From Planctomycetaceae bacterium (GTDB lineage Bacteria; Planctomycetota; Planctomycetia; Pirellulales; Pirellulaceae): a stretch of 64,000 nt of DNA. The translations under genes were made by a program, and so were the position numbers. The notes beneath the pieces were generated by a model. The model was given only the letters and a program-made list of their open reading frames with translations. It did no database searches and had not been told where the DNA came from. This document shows, in pieces, positions 1 to 10,544 of the stretch. The stretch lies in NCBI GenBank assembly GCA_002862205.1, contig PKCN01000267.1:1-64000 (forward strand), written 5' to 3'. Within the stretch, counting starts at the first letter, position 1, and the number at the start of each line of letters is the position of its first letter.

Positions 1-1
1 G

Positions 2-148
2 GATGCTTTGGAGATTGAGAGACTTCGAAAGGGGGCATTAGAGTACTACGACAAACACCTTGGCCCAAAACGTATTGTGCAACAACTGATGCAACCCAAT
101 GTGTCAAAATTGCATTTGCACGCGCATCTGGCAAAGCCCGCGGCTTAA
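2..148 (+). CDS. C-terminal fragment of a CDS entering from the left edge (product unknown, possibly glycosyltransferase-like)
   Basis: Open frame from base 2: DALEIERLRKGALEYYDKHLGPKRIVQQLMQPNVSKLHLHAHLAKPAA*, stop TAA 146-148. Confidence 0.5.
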   Translation, partial: DALEIERLRKGALEYYDKHLGPKRIVQQLMQPNVSKLHLHAHLAKPAA

Positions 149-465
149 GTTGATTTTTCATTGCATTGTCTGGATGCAATAAAGGATAACACTTCTTTGC
201 AGGCTGCAGGTCTGATCAAACCGCCTGGTGTTACCCGGGATTGGCGGGGTATCGCAAACTTGGCTCTGGCGCGGAGTTTGGATCACGATCCGTTCGCGGT
301 TTGTGACCATGGAGAAGGGCTTTCTTGGTTTTCTCTTTTTTTGCTGATTTGACGCTACGGTTTGCGGGTCGGTTACTGGATTTGACCCTGGCGTTTGTTG
401 TGCCCTGTTTGGTTACAGGATAGGTGCCTTTTTCCATGATGCTTCTGATCAAGTGAATGCTCCAA

Positions 466-2685
466 TCACTTGTCACTCAGGCGTTGAATGACTGTCTCAC
501 GTAAACGAGTAGCCTCCGCTTGCGCAAATCCTTCATCATCGTGATCAATCAGCCAGTCCAGGTCCCGAATTGCCGCTGCATCTCGTCTTGTCATCATTCG
601 AATCTGGGATCGCATCCTTCTCGCAATGATTGCATCTGGTTGAATAGCGACTGAAGCTTCACAGTACCGGTTGATCCCTTCAGCATCCTGTTGATTGCCA
701 GCGACACCAATCAGATTACCCAATACCCGATTCAGGATTTCGATCGGATCCTGTGAGCGCAAGTCAGCAGCAGTGATGGAGCGATTGCTCCGATTTGTAA
801 CCATATTGGCAGCCTCGTCCATGGTTAGAACTTTACCGCGTTCAAAAACATCGATCAGTTTCTGATCTTTGGCATCAATTACCTGCCGCACGATGAAATG
901 ACCTGGAAGACCCACACCTTCAACTTCAATCCCTATTCTGCGTCCTAATTCCATGTAAAGAATTGAAAGTGTGATGGGCAATCCTTCGCGATCATCGATT
1001 ACACGGTTGAGGTGACTGTTCGCGGGATGATAATACTCAGTACTTCCACCATGAAAGCCATTTTCCTGAAACAGATAGGTATGTAGAGCATCACGCTTAG
1101 TATCTGCGTCATCGGTCCCCTTAATTTTTTCGCTGATTTCCTTTCCCATTTCATCGACTCTGGCCACATACGCATCCACATCGATGTCTGGGTTATCAAG
1201 TTTGGCAATCAACAGTGCTCCCTGCAGCAGCATGTTGTCAGGATCGTTGCGGGCCAACTGGGCAAGTTCTCTCAGGATTGGGGCGATGGTTACATCGGCA
1301 GCAAGGCGGCGCAATTCTGCGGCCTGTTTTTCGAGGCTTGCGACTCTTTGTTTGATCTTTAAATTGGATGCTTCGTCAGTTTCACCAAGATCCATGATGT
1401 CTGTCGGGGTCAGTTCACGAATTCTTGATGGGTGTGAAAAAATGTCACCGATCAATGCCTCTGCCTGCTTTGTCATTGGAGGAACGGCAAGATCAGCACC
1501 GATTTCGAATCGTTTGAAATCAGGTTTGGTGTCTCGGAATTTCACGAGTCCAGATTTCCCCGAGGTCAGTTGTGTATCGCTGGATTCGATCACCAAGTGA
1601 CCATTGACGAAGCACTGCAGTTTGCCAGATTCGATTCTGACGCGTAGTCGATTCCACTCACCAGGCAGATAGTATTTGCTTCGAACTTCTTCGAGGACTT
1701 CCCAAGAATAAACGGATGGACCTTTGAAACAGGTCAGCCTGAGTTGCCCATTGCTGGGGTAAAAACCGTAATGCCGATTTTCGCCATCCGAATGAAACGC
1801 GATGCCCGCTGCACCTGATTCTTGATCCAAGCGAACGCGCACTGCGACCTCGAATGTTGGTTCAGGTACCTCTGATTTGGAGAGACAGAGTGTACGGCCA
1901 CCAAATCCTGACCCGGTACCACGTGCCATGATCATTCCGCCACGTTGGTTCCAGGTGGCGTTGAAAAGGGGCAGCCATTTCTTTTCGTTCACGCGGCCCA
2001 GATTAATCCATCGTTCATACAGCACCGGATTCGATTTTTCACGCAGCGGATCCAGTTGACTGATGGGGATCGCAAATCCCAGATTGTCATCGATCGCGGA
2101 TTTCATGTTGATGATCCCGATCACTTTACCCTCGCTGTCGACCAGTGGGCCCCCGCTATTGCCGGGTTGGGTTGGCATTGCCAATTGAATCATCTCTCTG
2201 CCTTCGATCTCCTGAATTGCAGATACAATCCCCGTCACAACACTGTCACGCATGCCAAGCGGATTTCCAAAGGCAAGAACCCGCGATCCCTTCCCTGGAA
2301 GTGAGTCCGTTGCCAGTTCAAGCGATGGGATTTTGTCTTCGCCAACGTCCACACGCAGCAATGCAAGGTCACTGGTGCGGTCTGATGATTCGACTGCCAG
2401 CACTGGCAGGACGCGGCCTGAAGATAGTTCCACCGTGAACGGTCTGCCTTCTGTTATCACGTGGAAGTTGGTAGCTATCAGGCCGTGAGCGTCAATCACG
2501 AAACCCGTGCCGATCCCCATCTGTTGTCCGTCTCGACCGTTGACACGGATTGTGGCGACCGACGGGTTCACTGATTGGATCAGTTTTTTGAGAACTTGCG
2601 GCTTTACCAAGTTGTTGGGTTCATCAGCAACAGTTGGAAATGCGACAAGACTCAGTACTAATGCAATCGGGAAGAAATGTTGCAT
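466..2685 (-). CDS. Secreted trypsin-like serine protease fused to a LamG/DUF1080-like domain and a SirB1/transglutaminase-like C-terminal region
   Basis: Signal peptide; catalytic triad context NFHVI / SDLALLRVD / PGNSGGPL; C-terminal HLNRVIDDREGLPITLSILYMELGRRIGIEVEGVGLPGHFIVR typical of SirB1-type transglutaminase-like domains. Confidence 0.85.
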   Translation of the reverse strand: MQHFFPIALVLSLVAFPTVADEPNNLVKPQVLKKLIQSVNPSVATIRVNGRDGQQMGIGTGFVIDAHGLIATNFHVITEGRPFTVELSSGRVLPVLAVESSDRTSDLALLRVDVGEDKIPSLELATDSLPGKGSRVLAFGNPLGMRDSVVTGIVSAIQEIEGREMIQLAMPTQPGNSGGPLVDSEGKVIGIINMKSAIDDNLGFAIPISQLDPLREKSNPVLYERWINLGRVNEKKWLPLFNATWNQRGGMIMARGTGSGFGGRTLCLSKSEVPEPTFEVAVRVRLDQESGAAGIAFHSDGENRHYGFYPSNGQLRLTCFKGPSVYSWEVLEEVRSKYYLPGEWNRLRVRIESGKLQCFVNGHLVIESSDTQLTSGKSGLVKFRDTKPDFKRFEIGADLAVPPMTKQAEALIGDIFSHPSRIRELTPTDIMDLGETDEASNLKIKQRVASLEKQAAELRRLAADVTIAPILRELAQLARNDPDNMLLQGALLIAKLDNPDIDVDAYVARVDEMGKEISEKIKGTDDADTKRDALHTYLFQENGFHGGSTEYYHPANSHLNRVIDDREGLPITLSILYMELGRRIGIEVEGVGLPGHFIVRQVIDAKDQKLIDVFERGKVLTMDEAANMVTNRSNRSITAADLRSQDPIEILNRVLGNLIGVAGNQQDAEGINRYCEASVAIQPDAIIARRMRSQIRMMTRRDAAAIRDLDWLIDHDDEGFAQAEATRLRETVIQRLSDK

Positions 2686-2945
2686 TTTGTTTCCTCGAGT
2701 GGTCTGCCGAAATGCGGAGGTATGTCTGTTTTTATCACTTGATCATAGTCCCAATGCATCCTTGGTTCTGACCCAGTACATTGGAAGTTGTGGTGTTGAC
2801 CAGGTCAGTGAACGAAATGGTTGCAGAACACACCGCGTTCATTGCATGATTTATGTTTGTTCGGGTGACGCGATGGCAAGATTGCCAAGGCACGATTCCC
2901 GGAGTACGTATTATACCGTTTTGTTTTTTAGGATTGGTGGTAGCC

Positions 2946-4424
2946 ATGGTTCGTTTTTCCCTGATCGCAGCCTCGTTGGCATTTTTATTGGTTTGGGGCA
3001 ATGATGCCCATGCAGCTGAAGTGAAACAACCCAACTTGGTTTTTGTGCTTGTTGACGATCTCGGTTATATGGACGTTGGAGCGAATAATCCGGCAACTTT
3101 TTATGAAACGCCGAACATTGACAGACTGGCGAATTCAGGGATGCGGTTTACCAGTGGCTATGCAGCCAATCCCGTGTGTTCGCCGACAAGATACAGCATC
3201 ATGACCGGGAAATATCCGAGTCGTGTCGATGCGACCAATTTCTTTGCGGGGAATCGCGGGGGACGTTTCTTGCCTGCACTTCTGAACGATCGTATGCCTT
3301 TGAATGAATGGACACTGGCAGAGGCATTGAAAGCATCGGGCTATGCAACTTTCTTTGCGGGGAAATGGCATCTTGGACCGACGGAAGAGTATTGGCCTGA
3401 ACATCAGGGATTCGATGTGAATGCGGGAGGGCATCGGGCCGGGGGGCCGTCCAAGGCCGGTAAGTACTTCTCACCTTATGCCAATCCAAGACTGCAGGAC
3501 GGCCCCCAAGGCGAACATCTGACTGCACGACTCGCTGATGAAACGGTGGGATTCATTCGGGACCACAAAGAACAGCCGTTTCTGGCCTACCTCTCGTTTT
3601 ATTCAGTTCACACGCCGCTGATGGCGCCGCGTGAACTGGTTGCCAAGTATCAAGACAAAGCCAAGCGTCTGGGTTTGTCGGAGTCCGAAGTGTTTGATGA
3701 TGAAGAACAGGTGTGGCCCAATGCTCGCAATCGTAAGGTTCGTACCTTGCAGACACACCCCACTTATGCAGCGATGGTTGAGTCCATGGACACCGCTGTG
3801 GGCAAAGTGTTGGCAAGTTTGGACGAGTTGGGATTAGCTGAGAACACGATTGTATGTTTAACGAGTGATAACGGTGGTCTTTCTACCTCGGAAGGATCTC
3901 CGACAAGTAACTTGCCTTTGCGTGGTGGCAAAGGCTGGTTGTATGAAGGAGGTATCAGAGAAGCCTTCATGATCCGGGCTCCACGTGTCACCAAACCCGG
4001 GACCATTTGTGACGTGCCCGTGATGAGTATTGACTTTTATCCAACGCTTCTTGAGTTGTGTGGGGTGCCGTCGAACAATCGGAAAGAAATTGATGGTGAG
4101 AGCCTCGTGCCCCTGCTTTCTGGTGCTAAGCAAACAAAACGCAAGTCACTCTTTTGGCACTATCCCCATTACAGTAATCAGGGTGGTTTCCCGGGAGGCG
4201 CCGTTCGGTCCGGGGAGTGGAAGTTGGTTGAGCGTTACGAGGATGGGCGGCACCACTTGTATCATTTGGGAGAGGACATTGGTGAAAGGAATGATGTCGC
4301 TGCTCAACATCCTGAACTTGTGCAGCGGATGACTTCGGAACTTCATGCGTGGTACGAGGAGGTTGATGCCAAGTTTTTGCGAGCCAAGCCCGATGGTCCA
4401 CAGCCATGGATGCCCTCAGAGTGA
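2946..4424 (+). CDS. Secreted sulfatase (arylsulfatase family)
   Basis: Signal peptide then PNLVFVLVDDLGYMDVG; sulfatase signature CSPTRYSIMTGKYPSR (Cys-type formylglycine site); start chosen at ATG 2946. Confidence 0.92.
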   Translation: MVRFSLIAASLAFLLVWGNDAHAAEVKQPNLVFVLVDDLGYMDVGANNPATFYETPNIDRLANSGMRFTSGYAANPVCSPTRYSIMTGKYPSRVDATNFFAGNRGGRFLPALLNDRMPLNEWTLAEALKASGYATFFAGKWHLGPTEEYWPEHQGFDVNAGGHRAGGPSKAGKYFSPYANPRLQDGPQGEHLTARLADETVGFIRDHKEQPFLAYLSFYSVHTPLMAPRELVAKYQDKAKRLGLSESEVFDDEEQVWPNARNRKVRTLQTHPTYAAMVESMDTAVGKVLASLDELGLAENTIVCLTSDNGGLSTSEGSPTSNLPLRGGKGWLYEGGIREAFMIRAPRVTKPGTICDVPVMSIDFYPTLLELCGVPSNNRKEIDGESLVPLLSGAKQTKRKSLFWHYPHYSNQGGFPGGAVRSGEWKLVERYEDGRHHLYHLGEDIGERNDVAAQHPELVQRMTSELHAWYEEVDAKFLRAKPDGPQPWMPSE

Positions 4425-4679
4425 TGTTCGACCGACCGCTGTCGTGTGATTGGCTCGCTTGCTGGCTGAGTTGGGTTGCTGCTTGGACATCGAACGGGGC
4501 GGGAAGTATTTGCATGGCTGACAGGGTTGGATTGATTCGGGAAAGGGAGTCGGATCCAAGTAGTTGTTTAGGGTTTATTTCTAATCGAGCTTTGTTGGTT
4601 CGCCCATTTCAATCCAACAGCAAGGCTGTTTGACCAAAGGTGTTCAGGCTGCGTAACCGGTAAAGTCAGTGCTGAGTTT

Positions 4680-7154
4680 GTGGCTTGTAACGTTTTCTCG
4701 GGATCTACTGTCCCGTTTCGTTGTTCGGTTGTTCCAGTTGTGTCGTGTGAACGGCCGATAACGAACATGGCGCACCGTTCAAACGGCCCGGTTATCCAGA
4801 TTGTCTGGTATAGCGGAAAGCGTGGTAATTCAAGGCTTCATTCCATGCGACTTCGCATTCCGAAAACGTTCTACAGTCGTCATTACGATAGCAAGGTGAT
4901 TCACGAGGGTGACTCCACGTTACATCAAGTGACGTGTGCGGCAGCACCGCCAGTGGTGTTTGCCTTATTTGCCACTTTGGTGTTTTCAGCAATCACGGGG
5001 TGTTCTCTTGCACGGTTCATTCCAGAGGGCAAGCACGACACCAAAAAGTCGTACCACGCCAACCAGGGCTTGAGCATTCAATATCCGGAAGTGAAGCAGT
5101 GTGAGACGCCGACTTTATTGAAGGCACAACAGACACAGTTTCCTTTGACAATGCAGGATCCCGCCGACCTGCCATCTGTTGAGATGTCTTTGCAGGATGC
5201 GATTAATTTGGCGGTCACTTCCAGTCCAGTTCTGCGTACGGTGGGTGCATCTCCTGATGCGCGGCTCGCAGTTCAGGGGGTGGCGACGGTTTATGATCCG
5301 GCTATCACTGCATCCTCACCGCTGCTGGGTACGGAAGCAGCTCTGTCCGCCTTTGATGCCCAATATGCTCAACAGCTTTTTTGGTCGTCAGTTGATCGTC
5401 CTAACAATGTTGCACCCGATGGGATCACCTCTGCTTTCACTCCAAGTGTTTCTTTGGCGAAGAATGCAGCTTTCAATGCGGAATTGTCAAAGACGACGGC
5501 ATCTGGCGGCACTTATGCGTTACGGCATATTGTGAATTATTCGCGGACCAATCAACCATTCCGGGCGTTTGCCAGCGCATTTGATGGTTGGGTGGAAGCT
5601 GAATGGCGGCAACCTTTGGCGCAGGGCGCTGGCTCAACTTACAACCGTATCGCAGGTCCGAGTACGGTTCCTGGCCAATACAATGGAGTCCTGATTGCCA
5701 GAGTCAACGAGGATCTTTCGTTGGTGGATTTTGAGAGTTCTGTGATCCAACTGGTGGCTGACGTGGAGCAGAGTTATTGGGATTTGGTAACTGCCTATCG
5801 CAGATTGGACACTGCAGTGCGTGGCCGAGAATTGGCACGTCGCACATGGGAGTATAATAAGAAGCGTCTGGAGGTTGGCGCTGGCCGTTTGGACGATGAA
5901 GCGCAGGCCCGGTCCCAATATTACAACTTTGAAGCCCAGGTTCAGGCAGCTTTGGCCGGCGCTAATGGGCTTTATAAGATCGAGCAGGATCTGCGATACA
6001 TGGTTGGCATGGTTGCAACCGATGGCCGCTTGTTGCGTCCCACAACCGCACCGATTGATGTTCGGGTCACGTTTGATTGGGAGAGCGCTCTCGCTCAGGC
6101 GTTGCAACGGCGAGCAGAGATTCGCAGGCAGAAGTTCCAAGTCAAGCGTAGAGATATGGAACTGGTTGCCGCTAGGCTCAACTACAAGCCGCGAATTGAT
6201 CTTGTGAGCCAATACCGATGGTACGGTTTGGGGAACCATTTGATTGGCAATAAAGATAGTGCACTCGACAACATGTATGGCGAGATCACTGGTGGCAATT
6301 ATCAGGAATGGCAGACGGGGGTCGACTTGCGATTTCCGGTTGGGCTTCGAGCAGCAGGACTGGCGATCGCCAATGCAAAGCTCAATGTTAAACGCGAACG
6401 TGCCGTCCTTGCCGAAACGGAATTTCTGATCAGTCACAATCTGTCAGATGCTGCTCGACAGATTACGATTACCCATGAATTGTTGGAAACCAATTACGAC
6501 CGTTTGCTGGCTGACTTGAACCAGGTAGATGTTCTTGACGCACGTTACCGAATCGGGTCCGACAATATCCGTGACCTGCTGCTTGCACAGCGGCAGCTCG
6601 TCAATAGTGCAACAGAATTTTACAGTTCGTTGTCACAATACAATCTGGCTATCCGCGACTTCCATCGTGAGAAAGGATCGCTACTGGCCTACAACAATGT
6701 CCAGCTTGCGGAAGGGCCATGGGCCAAGGGCGCAAAGTATGACGCCTACCGCACTGGGCGTTTTTTGCGACCAAGTCTTTGGCCTGGAGCCAAGAATATT
6801 GCTCTGCCGGTGACCAACGGGCCTTTTGATCCCTCGGCTGTGCAAAACTCTTCTGCTCCTGATGTTCCCCCGTCAGAAGCGATGCCAACGCAAGTTCCAG
6901 CAGAGGTCGATTCCGAAACTCAGTCTGAAAAGTTGCCAACCGGTGATCAGGAGTCCCAGTCGCATCAGCCACCGACACCAAAAGTGCTTGAGGACGACAA
7001 TAATGCTGTTTCACCCTCCTCGTCCGAGTCGCATTCTGACGAGTCGAAAGTAATTGGAGTGGGGAATGCGAAGCCTGCTGGAGAGACTCCATTGTCAGAG
7101 TTGCCTGTGCCAGTGGGTGGAAACAGAATTCAGACTGTCAAATCAGTTGATTAA
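4680..7154 (+). CDS. TolC-family outer membrane efflux protein (start uncertain; ATG 4767 or 4845 also possible)
   Basis: SLQDAINLAVTSSPVLRTVGASPD; long helical repeats; LDDEAQARSQYYNFEAQVQAAL; Pro/Ser/Glu-rich C-terminal tail. Confidence 0.8.
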   Translation: MACNVFSGSTVPFRCSVVPVVSCERPITNMAHRSNGPVIQIVWYSGKRGNSRLHSMRLRIPKTFYSRHYDSKVIHEGDSTLHQVTCAAAPPVVFALFATLVFSAITGCSLARFIPEGKHDTKKSYHANQGLSIQYPEVKQCETPTLLKAQQTQFPLTMQDPADLPSVEMSLQDAINLAVTSSPVLRTVGASPDARLAVQGVATVYDPAITASSPLLGTEAALSAFDAQYAQQLFWSSVDRPNNVAPDGITSAFTPSVSLAKNAAFNAELSKTTASGGTYALRHIVNYSRTNQPFRAFASAFDGWVEAEWRQPLAQGAGSTYNRIAGPSTVPGQYNGVLIARVNEDLSLVDFESSVIQLVADVEQSYWDLVTAYRRLDTAVRGRELARRTWEYNKKRLEVGAGRLDDEAQARSQYYNFEAQVQAALAGANGLYKIEQDLRYMVGMVATDGRLLRPTTAPIDVRVTFDWESALAQALQRRAEIRRQKFQVKRRDMELVAARLNYKPRIDLVSQYRWYGLGNHLIGNKDSALDNMYGEITGGNYQEWQTGVDLRFPVGLRAAGLAIANAKLNVKRERAVLAETEFLISHNLSDAARQITITHELLETNYDRLLADLNQVDVLDARYRIGSDNIRDLLLAQRQLVNSATEFYSSLSQYNLAIRDFHREKGSLLAYNNVQLAEGPWAKGAKYDAYRTGRFLRPSLWPGAKNIALPVTNGPFDPSAVQNSSAPDVPPSEAMPTQVPAEVDSETQSEKLPTGDQESQSHQPPTPKVLEDDNNAVSPSSSESHSDESKVIGVGNAKPAGETPLSELPVPVGGNRIQTVKSVD

Positions 7155-7171
7155 CGAATGGTAATCGTTAT

Positions 7172-7834
7172 TCATTGTCGTTCATAACGCACCCGGTAAA
7201 CCGGAATTTGGTGTTGTCTGCTGCGACGCTCAAAGTGGGTTCGATAGTCGAGATCATGATTTGCAGCAGCTTCCTCTTCCGGTATCGGGACACCGAACTC
7301 AGGTGCGATTTCGGCGATCATCTCAACTGTGTTTTCAAAGTAATCCAGCACATCTGTCCAAAAGTGCAAACGCCCCCCTGGTCGCAGCACTCTTGAAATA
7401 TTGCGAATACTGGCCTCGTTGACGACTCTGCGTTTTCGGTGCCGCTTCTTCCACCAGGGGTCCGGGAAGTAAACATGAACGGCTTCAAGACTTCCCTCAT
7501 CAATGCGATCCTTGAATAGTGGTTCAGCATTTCCGCTGACCATCATGGCATTGCATTTTGAATCTGGCGTATCCGTTCGGGATTTGAGTAGACGTCCCGC
7601 ACAATGCGCGGCGTATTTCGCCATGATCTCAATGCCAAGGAAATTGTGTTTTGGAACGGCGGCAGAAGCGGTTGTCATGAACAGCCCTTTTCCGGACCCA
7701 ATTTCAATTTCCAAAGGGAAGTTGTTGCCGAACAGGCTGGAACTGCTCAGCTTTTCGGGCAGTTCATCGATATCACGCAGCACTTGGGAGAGGTCGAGGC
7801 TGGCAGGAGGACGTTTGATGGGGCTACGTGGCAT
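7172..7834 (-). CDS. trmB: tRNA (guanine-N7-)-methyltransferase
   Basis: PLEIEIGSGKGLFMTTAS, FPDPWWKKRHRKRRVV, DYRTHFERRS are TrmB hallmarks. Confidence 0.93.
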   Translation of the reverse strand: MPRSPIKRPPASLDLSQVLRDIDELPEKLSSSSLFGNNFPLEIEIGSGKGLFMTTASAAVPKHNFLGIEIMAKYAAHCAGRLLKSRTDTPDSKCNAMMVSGNAEPLFKDRIDEGSLEAVHVYFPDPWWKKRHRKRRVVNEASIRNISRVLRPGGRLHFWTDVLDYFENTVEMIAEIAPEFGVPIPEEEAAANHDLDYRTHFERRSRQHQIPVYRVRYERQ

Positions 7835-7853
7835 GGGATTGTGTCAAAGAGAG

Positions 7854-7886
7854 CCTGTGATTTTGATCCTGTGATTTTGATCCTGT
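7854..7886. repeat. 14-bp tandem repeat CCTGTGATTTTGAT x 2.4
   Basis: Direct reading: cctgtgattttgat cctgtgattttgat cctgt. Confidence 0.9.
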
Positions 7887-8019
7887 GCAGTGGATGATCG
7901 TCGAACGAGTTCAGGCGAGTTCGGATTGTCCAAGCAAGGACATCGTAACCGGCGGAGATTTCTCTACAATGACGTGTGCGGTTTGAATCAACTCCCGAAA
8001 AACGATGTGCAGTGCGACA

Positions 8020-9945
8020 ATGGCGAACGCAAAAGCCAATTTTAATGGATTGCAGATTGCTGCTCTGGAGAGCAGGCGTGCTGATGATATGGACCGCTTG
8101 ATCTCCAAGATGGGCGGTATTGCCCACGTCAGTCCCTCCATGCGGGAGGTGCCGATTGAGCCCAACCGTGGTGCGATCGATTTCGCGTACCGGCTGATGA
8201 CTGGGCAGGTGAGTGTTGTGATTCTGATGACAGGTGTGGGATTTCGTTATTTATTGCGATCAGTTGAGAAACATGTCGATCGGCAGCGATTTCTTGATTC
8301 GCTTTCGGACGTTGTCACGATTTGCCGGGGGCCCAAGCCTGCAGCGGCGTTGAGAGAGGTCGGTATTAAGGCCACTTATCGTGTGCCGGAGCCGAATACA
8401 TGGCGGGAACTGCTACGGACCATCGATTCCGAGGTCGCTATTGCCAATCAAGTCGTGGGTCTGCAGGAATATGGAGTTACCAATGCATCTTTGATTGCAG
8501 GTTTGGAAGCACGGGGGGCAACCGTGGAGCCAGTCCAGGTTTATGGCTGGGAATTTCCCCAAGACACGACGCCATTGGAAGAAAATATCAAGTCCCTGGC
8601 TGCGGGGCAGAGAGATATGTTGCTGCTGACCAGTGCTCATCAGGTCGTAAATATGCTGAGAATGGCAGAGCAACTCAATCTGGTAGAGTCGTTGCGACAG
8701 GGTTTGCATGGGACCGTAATTGCTTCGATCGGACCGACCACCACGCAAATGCTGGAGGAGTGCGATATTCATGTCGATATGGAACCCAGCCATCCTAAGA
8801 TGGGGCATCTGGTGACCGAAGCAGCACAGCGAGGAGTGAGTTTGGTGGAATCTAAAAAACGTGGTTTTGCGGCATCACCGCCGATTGCCAATCTTGAGCA
8901 TCCTTCCAACGCCAGCCTGTTCATGAGGGCATGCCGCGGAGAACCGACTGAAAGGACCCCCGTCTGGTTGATGCGACAAGCTGGGCGATACATGGCTGAG
9001 TACCGGGAGGTGAGGGCCAAGCAGAGTTTTCTTGAACTCTGCGGACAGCCCAAACTGTGCAGCGAGGTAATGTGCACCGCTGTTGATCGCTTGGGAGTCG
9101 ATGCAGCGATCATCTTCTCTGATCTTCTGCCCATTCTCGTTCCGATGGGATTCGACCTCGAGTTCGCGAAAGGTGATGGCCCCGTGATCCATAATCCTGC
9201 ACGCGATCTGGCTGATGTGAAACGCGTTCGAGGTTTGAACGCACCGCAGGAACTGGACTTTGTCTACGAAACGGTTCGACAAACCCGAGCTGATATTCCA
9301 GAGTCAATTCCTGTCATAGGATTTGCTGGTTCCCCGTTCACGCTCGCCAGTTACGCCATCGAGGGTGGAGGGAGTAAACAGTACGTCAACACAAAAAAAC
9401 TCATGCGGAGCAAATGTGGTGGCTGGAGTCTGCTCATGGAGAAATTGTCCGAGGCAATCACGGTTTACCTCAATCATCAGATCGCAGCGGGGGCACAGTG
9501 CGTGCAGTTGTTTGACAGTTGGGCCGGGTGCCTATCCCCCAATGATTACACGACCTTCGTGCTGCCATGGATGAAACAGATCATCGCCGGTATCACTCCG
9601 GGCGTCCCTGTGATCAATTTCGCAACCGGCAATCCTGAACTGCTGCCACTATTGAGGGGTGACCGCAGGACTGTCGTTGGTGTTGATTGGCGAATTCCTC
9701 TCGATGTCGCTTGGCAGCGGATTGGGCATGATTGTTCGGTGCAGGGAAATCTCGATCCCGCTGTTCTGCTTGCCGAACCGGATGTCATTCGTAACGCGGT
9801 GGATGAACTGCTGCGTTCGGTTGATGGCCGTCCCGGCCACATCTTCAACTTGGGGCATGGGGTTTTTAAGGAGACACCCGTGGAACACGCCATCGCATTG
9901 GTAGAGGCAGTCAAAGATCTATCGCAGCGGCCGACCGAAGATTAG
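8020..9945 (+). CDS. hemE: Fused uroporphyrinogen-III synthase (HemD-like) / uroporphyrinogen decarboxylase (HemE)
   Basis: N-terminal ~270 aa HemD-like (LESRRADDMDRLISKMGG..., TSAHQVVNML); C-terminal RTPVWLMRQAGRYMAEYREVR, DAAIIFSDLLPI, GFAGSPFTLASYAIEGGGSK of HemE. Confidence 0.92.
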   Translation: MANAKANFNGLQIAALESRRADDMDRLISKMGGIAHVSPSMREVPIEPNRGAIDFAYRLMTGQVSVVILMTGVGFRYLLRSVEKHVDRQRFLDSLSDVVTICRGPKPAAALREVGIKATYRVPEPNTWRELLRTIDSEVAIANQVVGLQEYGVTNASLIAGLEARGATVEPVQVYGWEFPQDTTPLEENIKSLAAGQRDMLLLTSAHQVVNMLRMAEQLNLVESLRQGLHGTVIASIGPTTTQMLEECDIHVDMEPSHPKMGHLVTEAAQRGVSLVESKKRGFAASPPIANLEHPSNASLFMRACRGEPTERTPVWLMRQAGRYMAEYREVRAKQSFLELCGQPKLCSEVMCTAVDRLGVDAAIIFSDLLPILVPMGFDLEFAKGDGPVIHNPARDLADVKRVRGLNAPQELDFVYETVRQTRADIPESIPVIGFAGSPFTLASYAIEGGGSKQYVNTKKLMRSKCGGWSLLMEKLSEAITVYLNHQIAAGAQCVQLFDSWAGCLSPNDYTTFVLPWMKQIIAGITPGVPVINFATGNPELLPLLRGDRRTVVGVDWRIPLDVAWQRIGHDCSVQGNLDPAVLLAEPDVIRNAVDELLRSVDGRPGHIFNLGHGVFKETPVEHAIALVEAVKDLSQRPTED

Positions 9946-10174
9946 CCATATGATGCGGCCCATTAGCGGGATTTTGATGCCGAATGCCGCCCGAGCAGCA
10001 GGCTTGGCAGAAAGGCGTTGGCAGGATCTTGCTCCCTGCCGGTGAGGCGGAGCGAAAGTGACGGTAGTACCGCTTTTTGCGGTGCTGTGGGTTCCCAGAA
10101 AGGGGGTTAAGCGTCAGCATTGCAGATGCCGAAACATCCATAGGGCCGGTTCCTTTCCCTCGTGGCAGTTTCAA

Positions 10175-10438
10175 ATGTGGCGTTCTATTTTCATCGCAGT
10201 CGGGATCATGGCGATCATCATTGGCTTGGAATGCCTCCTGATCGATAGTGCAAACTTCTATTCTGCCTCTGATACCGAGGCGGGTGCATTCGTCAATCCG
10301 GTCGCCGCTCCGACGTCCAATGTGCAGCAATGGCGTCCCAAGGAGTGGTTTCCGTGGGTGATTTTGAGCGCTGGTGGTATTACTGTGTTGTATGCCGTCA
10401 CTTTGCCAAAGCGGTTTGGTGGTGCCAGCACCGCGTGA
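10175..10438 (+). CDS. Small two-TM membrane protein, hypothetical
   Basis: MWRSIFIAVGIMAIIIGLECLLID...WFPWVILSAGGITVLYAVTLPKRFGG; two hydrophobic segments. Confidence 0.65.
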   Translation: MWRSIFIAVGIMAIIIGLECLLIDSANFYSASDTEAGAFVNPVAAPTSNVQQWRPKEWFPWVILSAGGITVLYAVTLPKRFGGASTA

Positions 10439-10544
10439 GCAAACTCTCGTGGGTTGACGAATACGTCATCTGAACCTACCTTGCATTAATCTCGCTGCGG
10501 GCTGTGTGCCGCAATATTAGTTTTTTTAATGCACGGGAATCGTC

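Noticed and set aside
160-180. ATTGCAT-N7-ATGCAAT hairpin after the first partial CDS
   Set aside because: Short stem without a T-run; insufficient to call a terminator or regulatory element.
5634-6437. 267-aa minus-strand ORF
   Set aside because: Fully antisense to the TolC-like gene, which has clear family motifs; no recognisable product.
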